In this document: positions 25,623 through 33,922 of the stretch, piece after piece
Layout of the letters: every line of letters starts with the position of its first letter
How positions within the stretch are numbered: the first letter of the stretch is position 1
Source: Pseudomonas japonica
GTDB lineage: Bacteria > Pseudomonadota > Gammaproteobacteria > Pseudomonadales > Pseudomonadaceae
DNA length: 64,000 nt
NCBI RefSeq assembly: GCF_013522925.1
Contig: NZ_JAAMQU010000010.1
Coordinates: 62,001 to 126,000 of the forward strand
Direction of reading: 5' to 3'
The notes under the pieces: model-generated
The model's database searches: none
What the model saw: the letters and a program-made list of their open reading frames with translations, nothing else
What the model was told of the DNA's origin: nothing
Made by a program: the position numbers and the translations under genes

Positions 25623-26558
25623 CTACAGCGGGTTCAACGTCCTCTCGATCAACTGCGTCAGGCTGCCGTCATGGCACAGCCCCAGTTGCTCGGCCGCTTC
25701 GCTGCGCAGTGGCGGATAGTGCCCGAATGCCGCTTCCAGCGCCTCATTGGGCACGAAGCTCACCGTCGACTGGCCGAAGCGCTGCTGCAGGCCTTCGATC
25801 AACGCGCCCATGCTCAGGTGCAGCACCGGCAAGGCGAACACCCGACGCGCCCGGAGCGCCTCGGCCGGCAAGGTCGCCGCATGCAGCAGGTTGTCCACGC
25901 AACGCACTGCAGACATCCACCACGCCGTGGCCCGCGCCGACACTGGGCATTCGAACGGCTCGCCGGCTTTGATTTTCCAGAACACGTCACTCATGAAGGC
26001 TGACAGCAAGCCGGAGGGCTGCGGCGGGCGCGCTACGATACCGGGCAAGCGCAGGCTGATGCCATCAAGGGTGCCGCGCCGGCTGAAATCGTCGATCAAC
26101 AGCTCGCCAATCAGCTTCTGCGTGGCGTAGCTCAGGTGCGGGCGCAACGGGGTGAAGTCGTCTACCACCTCGGGCAATGGCGAGCCATACACGGCGATGG
26201 TGCTGGCAAACACTACGCGCGCGGGGGTTGCCTGGCGCTGCAACCCTTCAAGCAAGGCCAGGGTGGCGTCCAGGTTGGCCTGCCGGCCCAGGGCATAGTC
26301 GCGCTCGGCCAGCCCGCCCGGCACGCTGGCAAGGTGAAACACCACGTCGGCCGGCGTTTCCAGTGCCGTGGCCAGCAGCGCCGGGTCATCCAGGCTACCA
26401 CCCAGTTGCTGTACACGCGGATCATCGGTGGGTGTAGTGAAGCCCAGGTCTACCAGGGTGAGGCGATCCCAGCCCGGCAAGGCGGCAGGGTCGGTGAGCA
26501 GCCGGCGAACCAGCGACGCGCCGACGAAGCCGTTGGCCCCGGTGATCAGAATGTGCAT
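25623..26558 (-). CDS. NAD-dependent epimerase/dehydratase-family reductase, D-erythronate dehydrogenase (DenD)-like
   Basis: A 311-residue extended SDR. The Rossmann motif GANGFVG is at residues 7-13, HLASVPGG follows strand 4, and the active-site YATQK gives the Tyr and Lys. The pattern around FHLASVPGGLAERDYALG is characteristic of the DenD group that oxidises D-erythronate at C2. In that known pathway it works with kinase and aldolase partners, which are absent here. Its job in this operon may therefore be oxidation of another hydroxy-acid intermediate. It begins one base upstream of... the FAH gene end, with almost no gap (26558/26560), so the genes are coupled. Confidence 0.83.
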   Translation of the reverse strand: MHILITGANGFVGASLVRRLLTDPAALPGWDRLTLVDLGFTTPTDDPRVQQLGGSLDDPALLATALETPADVVFHLASVPGGLAERDYALGRQANLDATLALLEGLQRQATPARVVFASTIAVYGSPLPEVVDDFTPLRPHLSYATQKLIGELLIDDFSRRGTLDGISLRLPGIVARPPQPSGLLSAFMSDVFWKIKAGEPFECPVSARATAWWMSAVRCVDNLLHAATLPAEALRARRVFALPVLHLSMGALIEGLQQRFGQSTVSFVPNEALEAAFGHYPPLRSEAAEQLGLCHDGSLTQLIERTLNPL

Positions 26559-26559
26559 G

Positions 26560-27546
26560 TCAGGCCTCCTGCGCGGGCACGAAGCGGTGGTCGATGGCGC
26601 CGAACACGCTCTGGCCGTCGAGCCCGACTATCTCGAACCGCAAGCGGTCGCCGAAGCGCAGGAACGGCGTTTTTGCTTCGCCGTGCTCGAGCACTTCCAC
26701 CGCGCGGCGTTCAGCCAGGCAGGCCGAACCGGTGCGTGGATAGTCACGGTTGGAAAAGGTACCCGAGCCCAGCACCGTACCCGCGCGCAGGTTACGTGTG
26801 CGTGCCAGGTGCATCACCAGCTCGGGGAAGCTGAAATCCATTTCCTCGCCGTTGGGCTCGCCAAAGCGCTCACCATTGCACTGCACCTGCAGCGGCAGCT
26901 TCACCCGCCCGTCTGCCCAGGCGTCGCCCAACTCGTCGGGCGTGACCGCCACCGGCGCGAAGACGGTGCTGGGCTTGGCCCGCAGCGGGCCGAAGCCGAT
27001 GCTCACTTCCTTGAACAGATGCGCGCGCAGGCTCACGTCATTGAGCAACATCAGCAACTTGATGTGCCCGGCGGCCGCGTGGGGCTCGATGCCCATGGGC
27101 ACGTCGTCGAGCACCACCGCCACCTCCCCCTCGAAGTCGATCTGATGGTCCTCGCCTGGCACGAGGTAGTCGTCGCAGGCGCCGAGAAAATCATCGCCCG
27201 CACCCTGGTAGATGATGGGTACGCCAGCGTCTTTCTTGATGTCCAGTTTGTACGCGCGCTCCATCAGGCTGCCGTGGTTAAGGAACGCCGAGGCGTCGGC
27301 CCACTGATACGCGCGAGGCAGCGGTGCCATGGCTTCGCGCGGTTCGAAGGCAAAGGCTTGTGGGGCAAGGCCTGCGTTGAGCGAGTCATACACCTGCTGC
27401 AACAGCGGCTCGCAACGGGCCCAGTCTTCGATGGCCGCTTGCAGGGTGCCGGCGATACCATTGGCGAGCACAGCACGGCTCAGGTCGCGGGATACCACCA
27501 CCAGGCGGCCATCACGGCTGCCGTCTTTCAAGGTTGCCAGCTTCAC
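26560..27546 (-). CDS. fumarylacetoacetate hydrolase (FAH)-family protein
   Basis: A 328-residue hydrolase. An N-terminal cap domain (residues 1-75) precedes the FAH catalytic fold, with the metal-binding acids in DFEGEVAVVLDD and the conserved GSGTFSNRD near the C terminus. Family members hydrolyse C-C bonds in beta-diketo acids such as fumarylacetoacetate or fumarylpyruvate, or act as decarboxylases/hydratases. The GTG at 27546 follows AAGGAG and overlaps the preceding VOC gene stop (GTGA), which fixes the start despite a longer open frame. In this operon it is the best candidate for the last ring-derived cleavage step. Confidence 0.88.
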   Translation of the reverse strand: MKLATLKDGSRDGRLVVVSRDLSRAVLANGIAGTLQAAIEDWARCEPLLQQVYDSLNAGLAPQAFAFEPREAMAPLPRAYQWADASAFLNHGSLMERAYKLDIKKDAGVPIIYQGAGDDFLGACDDYLVPGEDHQIDFEGEVAVVLDDVPMGIEPHAAAGHIKLLMLLNDVSLRAHLFKEVSIGFGPLRAKPSTVFAPVAVTPDELGDAWADGRVKLPLQVQCNGERFGEPNGEEMDFSFPELVMHLARTRNLRAGTVLGSGTFSNRDYPRTGSACLAERRAVEVLEHGEAKTPFLRFGDRLRFEIVGLDGQSVFGAIDHRFVPAQEA

Positions 27547-27983
27547 AAGAGTGCTCCTTGTTCGGCCCACAGGGCCGGGTATTGAATGAGTTCCAGCAAG
27601 TTGCCGCTGTTGTCGCGCAAAAAGCCCATGGGCGTACCGCCAATCACGTGCTCGAAAACGATGTCGGCGCCCTTGCTTCGCAGCTGGGCGAAGGCGGCTG
27701 ACGCGTTCTGCACGGCAAAGCACAGGTGCTTGTGGCCATGAGTGAGCAGGTCCAGATGCGGCTCGCGGCGCTCGGCAGGCAAGGCCATGGCGCCTTCGAG
27801 TTGGAACAGCTCGATGCGGTAGTCGCCTTGGCGAATGAACGCCACCTCGGCCGGGATCTGCTCGATAAAGGCACGGCTTTCCAGCTCGAAACCGAGCATC
27901 AGGCGGTACCAGTCGATAGCCTCGTCCAGGTCCGGCACGCTGATGCCGCCGTGGTGGGGTTTGAGTGCGAATACGTCGCTCAT
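27543..27983 (-). CDS. VOC family protein, glyoxalase-like, single domain
   Basis: A 146-residue protein with one complete VOC module. HHGGISVPDLDEAIDWY begins the fold with the first His ligand; HKHLCFAV carries another His, and NLLELIQYP ends with Glu. The metal set looks intact, suggesting a lyase, isomerase or dioxygenase of the glyoxalase superfamily. It overlaps the FAH gene by four bases and follows the SDR gene by seven. An isomerase acting just before the FAH enzyme would parallel maleylpyruvate- or maleylacetoacetate-type pathways, but this is inference. Confidence 0.8.
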   Translation of the reverse strand: MSDVFALKPHHGGISVPDLDEAIDWYRLMLGFELESRAFIEQIPAEVAFIRQGDYRIELFQLEGAMALPAERREPHLDLLTHGHKHLCFAVQNASAAFAQLRSKGADIVFEHVIGGTPMGFLRDNSGNLLELIQYPALWAEQGALL

Positions 27984-27990
27984 GGCGCCC

Positions 27991-28743
27991 TCAGCTCAAT
28001 GCTCTGCCGCCATCCACTGGGATGACAACGCCGGTGGTAAAGGTGAGGTGGGTGGCTACTGCCACCACGGCCTGAGCCACTTCCTGTGGCAGGGCCAGGC
28101 GGCCAAGGGGCGTGCGTTGCGCCTGCTGGTCACGCCAGTCGCTGGCCAACCCTTGCACGAACTCGGTGTCCGCCAGGCCCGGCGCGACCGACACCACTCG
28201 CACGGCGGGCGCCAAGGCTCGCGCCAGGGACGCGGTCAAGTTGTCCAGCGCGGCCTTGGACGCGCAATACGCGATGTTGCTGCCCATGGCCGTACGCGCA
28301 GCGATCGAGCTGATATTCACCACCAGCCCATTGCCGCTGGCCTGCAGCAGCGGCTGGAACGCCCGAACACAGGCGATGGCGCCGCGCACATTGGTGGCGA
28401 AAATGCGGTCGATCAGTTCATCGTCCAGCCCGAGCAAGTCCCCGTGTGGCACGAAGCGAGTGACGCCGGCGCAGTTCACCAGAAGGTCGCAATGGCCATG
28501 GCGTGCATCTACCAATGCCGCCAGTTCGTTGAGTGCGTTGCTGTCGGTGACCGGTGCCGAGGCGGCCCAATGGCCTCCTCCCACGCGTGGCAAGTTCTCG
28601 GTCAAGGCCTGCGCGGCTGCCGCTGAATGGTGATAACCCGCCACCACACACGCGCCCTCCTCGGCCAACGCCTGGCATATGACCTGGCCCAGCCCGCCAG
28701 TGGCCCCGGTGACTACCGCCACCTTGCCTGTAAGCCGGCTCAT
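27991..28743 (-). CDS. short-chain dehydrogenase/reductase (SDR)
   Basis: A 250-residue classical SDR. TGATGGLG occupies residues 12-19, NCAG about 90-93, and the catalytic set is Ser145/146, Tyr159 and Lys163 (YCASK). Cofactor preference is unclear from strand 2 (GYHHS). The start is the ATG at 28743, overlapping the HisD-like gene stop (ATGA); a longer frame exists but runs inside that gene. It is the second SDR of the operon, likely acting on a different hydroxyl group from the one at 22083. Confidence 0.88.
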   Translation of the reverse strand: MSRLTGKVAVVTGATGGLGQVICQALAEEGACVVAGYHHSAAAAQALTENLPRVGGGHWAASAPVTDSNALNELAALVDARHGHCDLLVNCAGVTRFVPHGDLLGLDDELIDRIFATNVRGAIACVRAFQPLLQASGNGLVVNISSIAARTAMGSNIAYCASKAALDNLTASLARALAPAVRVVSVAPGLADTEFVQGLASDWRDQQAQRTPLGRLALPQEVAQAVVAVATHLTFTTGVVIPVDGGRALS

Positions 28744-30026
28744 CCGCGGGCCGCCTGGAACCGCCGCACGCGGATGTCGGCTTGTTCCTTGTGGCCAGAG
28801 AAGTGCTCCAGCGCGCACAGCCGTGAACACACCTCGCCAATGGCCACGCTGGCTTCGTCGGTGAGCACGCGCTGGTAGGTGTGGGTCTTGATGAACTTGC
28901 CCACCCACAACCCGCCGGTGTAGCGGCCGGCGCCCATGGTGGGCAGGGTGTGGTTGGTACCGATCACCTTGTCACCGTAGGCCACGTTGGTGCGGTGGCC
29001 GAGGAACAAGCCGCCATAGCAGGTCATGCGTTCGAAGAACCACTCCGGGTCCCGGGTCATCACTTGCACATGCTCGGAACACAGCCGCTCGGATTCGGCG
29101 AGCATTTCCTCGTCGCTGTCGCACAGGATGATTTCGCCGTAGTCTCGCCACGCCACGCTGGCCACCGGCGCAGTATCCAGCCGTGCCAGCACCTGCTCGA
29201 TGGCGGCGGGCAGTTCTTCGGCCAGCCGGCTGCTGGTGGTCACGCACACCGCCGGCGACGTGGGGCCGTGTTCTGCCTGGCCCAACAGGTCCACGGCCAC
29301 CAGTTCGGCATCCACGCTGTCGTCGCAGATCACCAGGGTTTCGGTGGGCCCTGCGAACAGGTCGATACCCACGCGTCCATAGAGTTGGCGCTTGGCCTCG
29401 GCCACGTAGGCATTGCCCGGGCCGACGATCATGTCCACGGGCGCAATGTGCTCGGTGCCCAGGGCCATGGCCGCCACGCCTTGAACGCCGCCCATCACAT
29501 AGATTTCATCGGCGCCAGCCAGGGCCATGGCGGCGACAATCTCCGCCGAGGGCTTGCCGTCGAATGGCGGCGCACAGGCGACCACCCGCTTCACACCTGC
29601 CACCTTGGCGGTGAGCACGCTCATGTGCGCCGAGGCGAGCAGCGGGTATTTGCCACCGGGGATGTAGCAACCTACGGCGTTGACCGGGATGTTCTTGTGG
29701 CCCAGCACCACGCCGGGCAAGGTTTCAACCTCCACGTCGCGCAGCGACAGCAGCTGCACCTGGGCGAAGCGGCGAATCTGCGCCTGGGCGAATTTGATGT
29801 CCTCGATGGCCTGTGCCGGCAGGCTGTCGATGCAGGCCTGGATCTGTGCCTGGCTCAGGCGCAGGTCGGTGGGGTTCCAGCCATCGAACTTCTCGGAATA
29901 CTCCCGCACCGCCGCCTCGCCCCGCTGCTCCACGGCGCTGATGATCTGCTCCACGGTGTCGCGCACCTGGGCGCTCAATTCGGCTTTGTGCGCGGCGGGC
30001 TTGCCCTTTTTCAAATGACGAATCAT
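28740..30026 (-). CDS. histidinol dehydrogenase-like (HisD-family) catabolic dehydrogenase
   Basis: A 428-residue HisD-fold enzyme. The Rossmann-type segments (NAVGCYIPGG, VGPGNAYVAEAK) are visible, as are the active-site Glu-His pair in CSEHVQVM and a metal-binding QAEHGPTSP. Family members oxidise an alcohol through an aldehyde to an acid with two NAD. Its place in a catabolic operon with no his genes, and its resemblance to the sulfopropanediol dehydrogenase HpsN branch, argue against histidine synthesis. Likely role: four-electron oxidation of a primary alcohol intermediate. The first residues, MIRHLKKGK, also match that branch. Confidence 0.87.
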   Translation of the reverse strand: MIRHLKKGKPAAHKAELSAQVRDTVEQIISAVEQRGEAAVREYSEKFDGWNPTDLRLSQAQIQACIDSLPAQAIEDIKFAQAQIRRFAQVQLLSLRDVEVETLPGVVLGHKNIPVNAVGCYIPGGKYPLLASAHMSVLTAKVAGVKRVVACAPPFDGKPSAEIVAAMALAGADEIYVMGGVQGVAAMALGTEHIAPVDMIVGPGNAYVAEAKRQLYGRVGIDLFAGPTETLVICDDSVDAELVAVDLLGQAEHGPTSPAVCVTTSSRLAEELPAAIEQVLARLDTAPVASVAWRDYGEIILCDSDEEMLAESERLCSEHVQVMTRDPEWFFERMTCYGGLFLGHRTNVAYGDKVIGTNHTLPTMGAGRYTGGLWVGKFIKTHTYQRVLTDEASVAIGEVCSRLCALEHFSGHKEQADIRVRRFQAARG

Positions 30027-30053
30027 GGCCTGTGTTCCTTGTTGTAATGAGTG

Positions 30054-31070
30054 TCAGCGCCAGTGCACCAGCGGCTGGCCCGCCACGGGCGAGCGGAAGT
30101 ACGGGATACGGGTGCCCTGCAAGCTCCCCAGGTACACGGTTTTCAAATCGGCCCCACCAAAGGTGATACTGGCCATCCAGGGCGCGAGCGTGCCGCGGGT
30201 GGCCTGCATGATCTGGGGGGTAAGGGTTCGAGCGTGGTAATGCGCGTTAAGCACGGCGGTAGCGTCGGGGTTGCTGTCGTCCAGCAGGGTCAGCACTTCA
30301 CCGTCCGGGGTGAGCGCGATCAGCTTGTCGCTCATCACCAGGGTTACCCAGAGGTTGCCGAAGCAGTCGAAGGCGAAACCGTCCGGGAAGCCTTCCAGTT
30401 CAGCAGGGCCGAACACTTCCCGGTCACCCAGCGAGCCGTCGGAGCGCAGGCGAAGGCGCGAGATACGGCGCACGTTGCTTTCCACCACGTACAGCCACTC
30501 TTGGCGGTCGTCGAAGCGGATTTCGTTGGTGCCGCCGAAGCCCTCCGCGACTACACGAATGCCGTGTTCGTCGATCACGCCGATGTAACCGTCCAGCACG
30601 CCGGAATTGATCGAGTCGGTCCAGGGCTGCATCGTGGTGGTAACCGTGAACCAGATCCGCCCCTGACGATCCCGCAGCGGGAAGTTGGTCTTGCCCAGGG
30701 GCTTGCCGTCCAGTTGGTCGAACATCACCTGCAGGTTGCCTTGGCGATCGAGCTTTTCGATACGGTCCAGGCCCCAGTTGCAAATGATGAAATCACCGTT
30801 TTCGGTCAGCGCCAGGCCGTTGGGCAACGAAGCACCCTGTGATTGCACGTAGCGGGCTTCGAAGCTGGCGTCACTGCCGGGCGCCTGGGCCGGGGTCAGC
30901 AGGGTTTGCTCGCCGTGGGCAGTGATGTGCATCACGCCACCGCGGGCATCGGCGGCCCACAGGCTGCCGTCGGGCTGGGCAATGATGCATTCGGGACGTT
31001 GCAGGTCGTAGCCGATGAATCCAATGGCGTCGCGATCAACCTGCCAGCCTTTGAGTGGGTTGCGGTTCAT
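30054..31070 (-). CDS. SMP-30/gluconolactonase-family lactonase
   Basis: A 338-residue six-bladed beta-propeller hydrolase. The family pattern is visible: RPECIIAQPDGSLWAADARGG with the first metal-binding Glu, LPNGLALTENGDFIICNWGLDRI with Asn and Asp, and GYIGVIDEHGIR. These enzymes open sugar-acid lactones and related esters with Ca/Zn/Mn. It follows the flavin hydroxylase gene by 21 bases. A lactone could arise from an oxidised sugar moiety or from an oxygenated ring product; the sequence does not decide which. Confidence 0.86.
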   Translation of the reverse strand: MNRNPLKGWQVDRDAIGFIGYDLQRPECIIAQPDGSLWAADARGGVMHITAHGEQTLLTPAQAPGSDASFEARYVQSQGASLPNGLALTENGDFIICNWGLDRIEKLDRQGNLQVMFDQLDGKPLGKTNFPLRDRQGRIWFTVTTTMQPWTDSINSGVLDGYIGVIDEHGIRVVAEGFGGTNEIRFDDRQEWLYVVESNVRRISRLRLRSDGSLGDREVFGPAELEGFPDGFAFDCFGNLWVTLVMSDKLIALTPDGEVLTLLDDSNPDATAVLNAHYHARTLTPQIMQATRGTLAPWMASITFGGADLKTVYLGSLQGTRIPYFRSPVAGQPLVHWR

Positions 31071-31091
31071 GGAGCGTCCTTGTTCAGCGCG

Positions 31092-32219
31092 TCAGATAGG
31101 TTCGGAAACCACGCGGATCATCTTGGCCATCAGCCCGGCAAAATCGGCTTCAGGCGTGGGCCGTTGCTCCCACTCACCGATCTGCACCGAGCCTTCGTTG
31201 ATGAACTTGCAGCGCTCGTAGCGGCGGGCCATGAAGCCGTCCAGCACCGCTTGCGTCTCCAGCCCGGCGCCGCACAGTTCACCCAGCACCACGGCGTCTT
31301 CCACCGCTTGCGCAGCGCCCTGGCCCATGTGTGGGGTAGTGGCGTGTGCCGCGTCGCCGATCAGCAGCACCCGGCCGCGGTACCAGGGCGCGGGCATGAG
31401 CAGGGCTTCCAGCGGGCGGTACACCACCTGGCTGTTGTCGGTGATCTGCGCGCTCAGCTCCGGCACCAGCCCGCCATAACCTTCGAGCCGCTTGCGAAAT
31501 TCCGCTGCGAGAGTTTCGGGGTCGAAAAACGGGTTACCGGGTTCTTCGAACACCGAGAGGATGTAGAGGCTGTCTTCGGTGAGCGGGGTATAACCGGCCT
31601 TGCCGCCCGGCTTGCCCTCGAACATGTGGGACCAGAGCAGATCCTTGGGCCGGGGCAAGTTGTAGCGCCATACGCCTTGGCCGGTGAAGCGCGGCCGGTA
31701 TTGCTCACCGAACACGGTGGCGCGCACTTTGGAATACACACCGTCGGCGCCAACCACCAGGTCGTAGTCGCCGCTGCTGCCATCGGTGAAGCGCACTGAC
31801 ACCTTGTGTTCGCTTTGTTCGATGTCGCTGAAGGTCACGCCCAGCCGCAGGGTGGCGCCGTTCTGCGCCACCGCATCGAGCAATACCTTGTGCAAGGCGG
31901 GCCGGGTAAGGCCCAGGTTGGCGGGGTAGTCGTCACCGGCCAGGCGGGCGCCGCTGAGTTCGGCCTTCACCTGACCCTGCTGGTTGCAGATTCGCAGGCC
32001 GTTGTAGGGGAAGCCCGCCGCCACTGCCGCGTCGGCGATGCCCAGTTGCGCCATGGCCCGGATGCAGTTCGCCTGCACCACAATGCCCACGTGGTACACC
32101 TTGGCCTGGGAGGTGATCTCCACGATCTCCACCGCCACCCCAGCCCTGCGCAGGGCGATCGCGGCGCTCAGCCCGCCGATCCCCGCGCCCACTATCAGCA
32201 CGTTCCTGATCTCGCTCAT
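31092..32219 (-). CDS. class A FAD-dependent monooxygenase (UbiH/salicylate-hydroxylase type)
   Basis: A 375-residue single-component flavin hydroxylase. GAGIGG (about residues 11-16) binds FAD; the DG motif YDLVVGADGVYSKVR binds NAD(P)H and FAD; and the GD motif LLIGDAAHATTPHMGQGAAQAVEDA is canonical. Such enzymes hydroxylate activated aromatic or heteroaromatic acids, often replacing a carboxylate. It is the first gene of the twelve-gene operon, 202 bases from the divergent NodD-class LysR. It therefore probably performs the first ring hydroxylation, giving a diol for the extradiol enzyme at 21071. Its leader carries AACAATAA. Confidence 0.9.
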   Translation of the reverse strand: MSEIRNVLIVGAGIGGLSAAIALRRAGVAVEIVEITSQAKVYHVGIVVQANCIRAMAQLGIADAAVAAGFPYNGLRICNQQGQVKAELSGARLAGDDYPANLGLTRPALHKVLLDAVAQNGATLRLGVTFSDIEQSEHKVSVRFTDGSSGDYDLVVGADGVYSKVRATVFGEQYRPRFTGQGVWRYNLPRPKDLLWSHMFEGKPGGKAGYTPLTEDSLYILSVFEEPGNPFFDPETLAAEFRKRLEGYGGLVPELSAQITDNSQVVYRPLEALLMPAPWYRGRVLLIGDAAHATTPHMGQGAAQAVEDAVVLGELCGAGLETQAVLDGFMARRYERCKFINEGSVQIGEWEQRPTPEADFAGLMAKMIRVVSEPI

Positions 32220-32236
32220 CCAGCGTGTCTCCGGTT

Positions 32237-32244
32237 TTATTGTT
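32237..32244 (-). promoter_or_regulatory. AACAATAA leader motif (Crc/Hfq-type) before the flavin hydroxylase gene
   Basis: The minus-strand leader reads AACAATAAAACCGGAGA, placing a perfect AANAANAA match just before the ribosome-binding site of the first gene of the twelve-gene operon. Confidence 0.5.
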
Positions 32245-32331
32245 GTGCCCCGCCAGGCGCTGGCGGCGAGGTATGGGCCTCACACTACGCAGCGGCGGGG
32301 TATGCCGGAAATTGTTTGTTCGGATAGCTGT

Positions 32332-32348
32332 CATCCATGGCATGGATG
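32332..32348. promoter_or_regulatory. 17-bp palindrome with ATC-N9-GAT, probable LysR (NodD-class) binding box
   Basis: CATCCATG-G-CATGGATG is a perfect palindrome, 74 bases before the LysR start and 113 before the hydroxylase start. Its inner ATC-N9-GAT is the pattern described for NodD boxes, and it also satisfies T-N11-A. The adjacent gene is a NodD/NahR-class LysR, so this is very likely its recognition site. Confidence 0.7.
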
Positions 32349-32421
32349 GCTGGTCATGGTCAATGTACCGGGGTATAAACACCGCAAATGCTGGCGACCA
32401 TAACCATAAGAAGACCCCCAC

Positions 32422-33327
32422 ATGCGCTTTCATGGCCTGGACCTGAACCTGCTGGTAGTGCTCGACGTGTTGCTCGCTGAACAGAACATCACCCGTGCCG
32501 GCGAGCGGCTGTTTCTCAGCCAGCCGGCCACCAGCGCGGCATTGGCCCGCCTGCGAATCTATTTCGAAGACGATTTACTGGTGCAAATCGGCCGGCGGAT
32601 GGTGCGCACCCCCATGGGTGAAACCCTGGCGCAACCGGTGCGCGACTTGCTCATCCAGATGCGCGCCACGCTGGAGAACCGCAGCCAGTTCCAGCCGGAA
32701 CAGGCCAGCCGCACCTTCACCTTGATGGCCTCCGATTACGTGGGCATGGTGCTGATGCCCGACGTGAGTCTTCGCTTGAGTGAATTGGCGCCCAAGTGCT
32801 CGCTTGAGCTGTTCTCGCCCAACGATGATGCCATTCATGAGATCGAGCGAGGGCACCTGGATTTTCTGCTGCTGCCCGATACGCAACTGATGGAGGGCCA
32901 CCCCTCCAGCCCATTGTTCGACGACATTTTCGTGTGCGTGGTGTGCCGGGAGCACGGGCCGGCAACGCTCTCGTTCGATGACTACAAGCAGCTTGGCCAC
33001 GTGCTGGTGCGCTGGGGCAACGAACACCGCACCCCTACCGTGGATGAGTGGTTTCTACGCCGTTTCGACTTCGAGCGCCGGGTGGAGGTGACCACCCACA
33101 CCTTCAACAGCGTGCCGCCCTATGTGATCGGCACCCGCCGCATCGCTACCATGCACCGCCGCCTCGCCGAGCGCTGGGTGGAATACCTGCCGCTACGCAT
33201 CCTGCCCGCCCCCTGGGCGGCGCCGGACCTCACCATCGCGCTGCAATGGAACAAATACCGCCAGCACGACCCGGGGCTGGCGTGGTTGCGCAACCTGATC
33301 ATCGAGACGGCGGCCGGGTTGGGTTAG
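32422..33327 (+). CDS. LysR-family regulator, NodD/NahR class
   Basis: A 301-residue regulator whose opening MRFHGLDLNLLVVLDVLL and HTH (ITRAGERLFLSQPATSAALARL) belong to the NodD/NahR/LinR branch that senses aromatic compounds. The effector domain spans about 95-300. It diverges from the twelve-gene operon, with a perfect ATC-N9-GAT palindrome between them, so it is the presumed activator of that pathway. Its stop overlaps the convergent HxlR gene by four bases. The branch's known inducers (flavonoids, salicylate) suggest an aromatic inducer, by inference. Confidence 0.88.
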   Translation: MRFHGLDLNLLVVLDVLLAEQNITRAGERLFLSQPATSAALARLRIYFEDDLLVQIGRRMVRTPMGETLAQPVRDLLIQMRATLENRSQFQPEQASRTFTLMASDYVGMVLMPDVSLRLSELAPKCSLELFSPNDDAIHEIERGHLDFLLLPDTQLMEGHPSSPLFDDIFVCVVCREHGPATLSFDDYKQLGHVLVRWGNEHRTPTVDEWFLRRFDFERRVEVTTHTFNSVPPYVIGTRRIATMHRRLAERWVEYLPLRILPAPWAAPDLTIALQWNKYRQHDPGLAWLRNLIIETAAGLG

Positions 33328-33761
33328 GTGTGGTCCCACGCCGCCCGAGCGGCGAGGATTTCCGGCGCCTGGCCTTCCAGCCACTCCAGTAACCCTTCCA
33401 GCCGCTGCGCCAGCGCAACACCCAATGGCGTAAGCCGGTATTCCACCTGAGGCGGAATGGTCGGGATTACCGTGCGGGACACCATGCCGTCGCGCTCGAA
33501 GGCACGCAACTTGAGGGTGAGAATGCGCTGGGACAGCTCAGCATCGGCCATGGCGTTCACCTGCCGTTGCAGCTCGGTGAAGCGCAGCATCCCGGTTTTC
33601 AGGATCAACAGCAGCAGCGGGCTCCAGCGGTCGCCAAGCCGGCCGAGGGTTTCCCGGATAGGGCCGTGTGGGTCATTGCCGTTGTGTAGCACCCGCGCGC
33701 GCAAGCGCACCAGGGCCTGCTGCTGAGTTGCTTGCGGGGCTTGAGTGTCGGGGTTTTCCAC
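33324..33761 (-). CDS. HxlR-family (MarR-like) transcriptional regulator
   Basis: A regulator of about 145 residues with the HxlR winged helix: LGDRWSPLLLLIL, then FTELQRQVNAMADAELSQRILTLKLR, and the wing with VEYRLTPLGVAL. The chosen GTG start at 33761 has AGGAA about ten bases upstream. A longer frame to 33947 exists but runs into the divergent control region; the start is moderately uncertain. It diverges from the phytoene-desaturase-like gene at 33923 and probably represses it. HxlR proteins often respond to aldehydes or redox-active compounds; the signal is unknown here. Confidence 0.82.
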   Translation of the reverse strand: MENPDTQAPQATQQQALVRLRARVLHNGNDPHGPIRETLGRLGDRWSPLLLLILKTGMLRFTELQRQVNAMADAELSQRILTLKLRAFERDGMVSRTVIPTIPPQVEYRLTPLGVALAQRLEGLLEWLEGQAPEILAARAAWDHT

Positions 33762-33891
33762 GCGGTGATGTTCCTGCGGTTGGTGGGGGCACGCACATTG
33801 AGGTAACCGACCCACATTAAAGTGCGATCTTCCGGGCATGCAAAGCCTACTCCTAGAATCGCCCCACAGCCCAGCCACTGGCACGGCTGCG

Positions 33892-33902
33892 AACAACAAT
33901 AA
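33892..33902 (+). promoter_or_regulatory. AACAACAATAA leader motif (Crc/Hfq-type) before the FAD oxidoreductase
   Basis: AACAACAATAA contains two overlapping AANAANAA matches 20 bases before the ATG at 33923 and just upstream of GGGAAGG. Confidence 0.45.
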
Positions 33903-33922
33903 AACCCTGTGGGAAGGTGCAG

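Noticed and set aside
28740..30026. hisD of histidine biosynthesis
   Set aside because: No other his genes are present, and the gene is embedded and overlapping in a catabolic operon; it belongs with HisD-like catabolic dehydrogenases.
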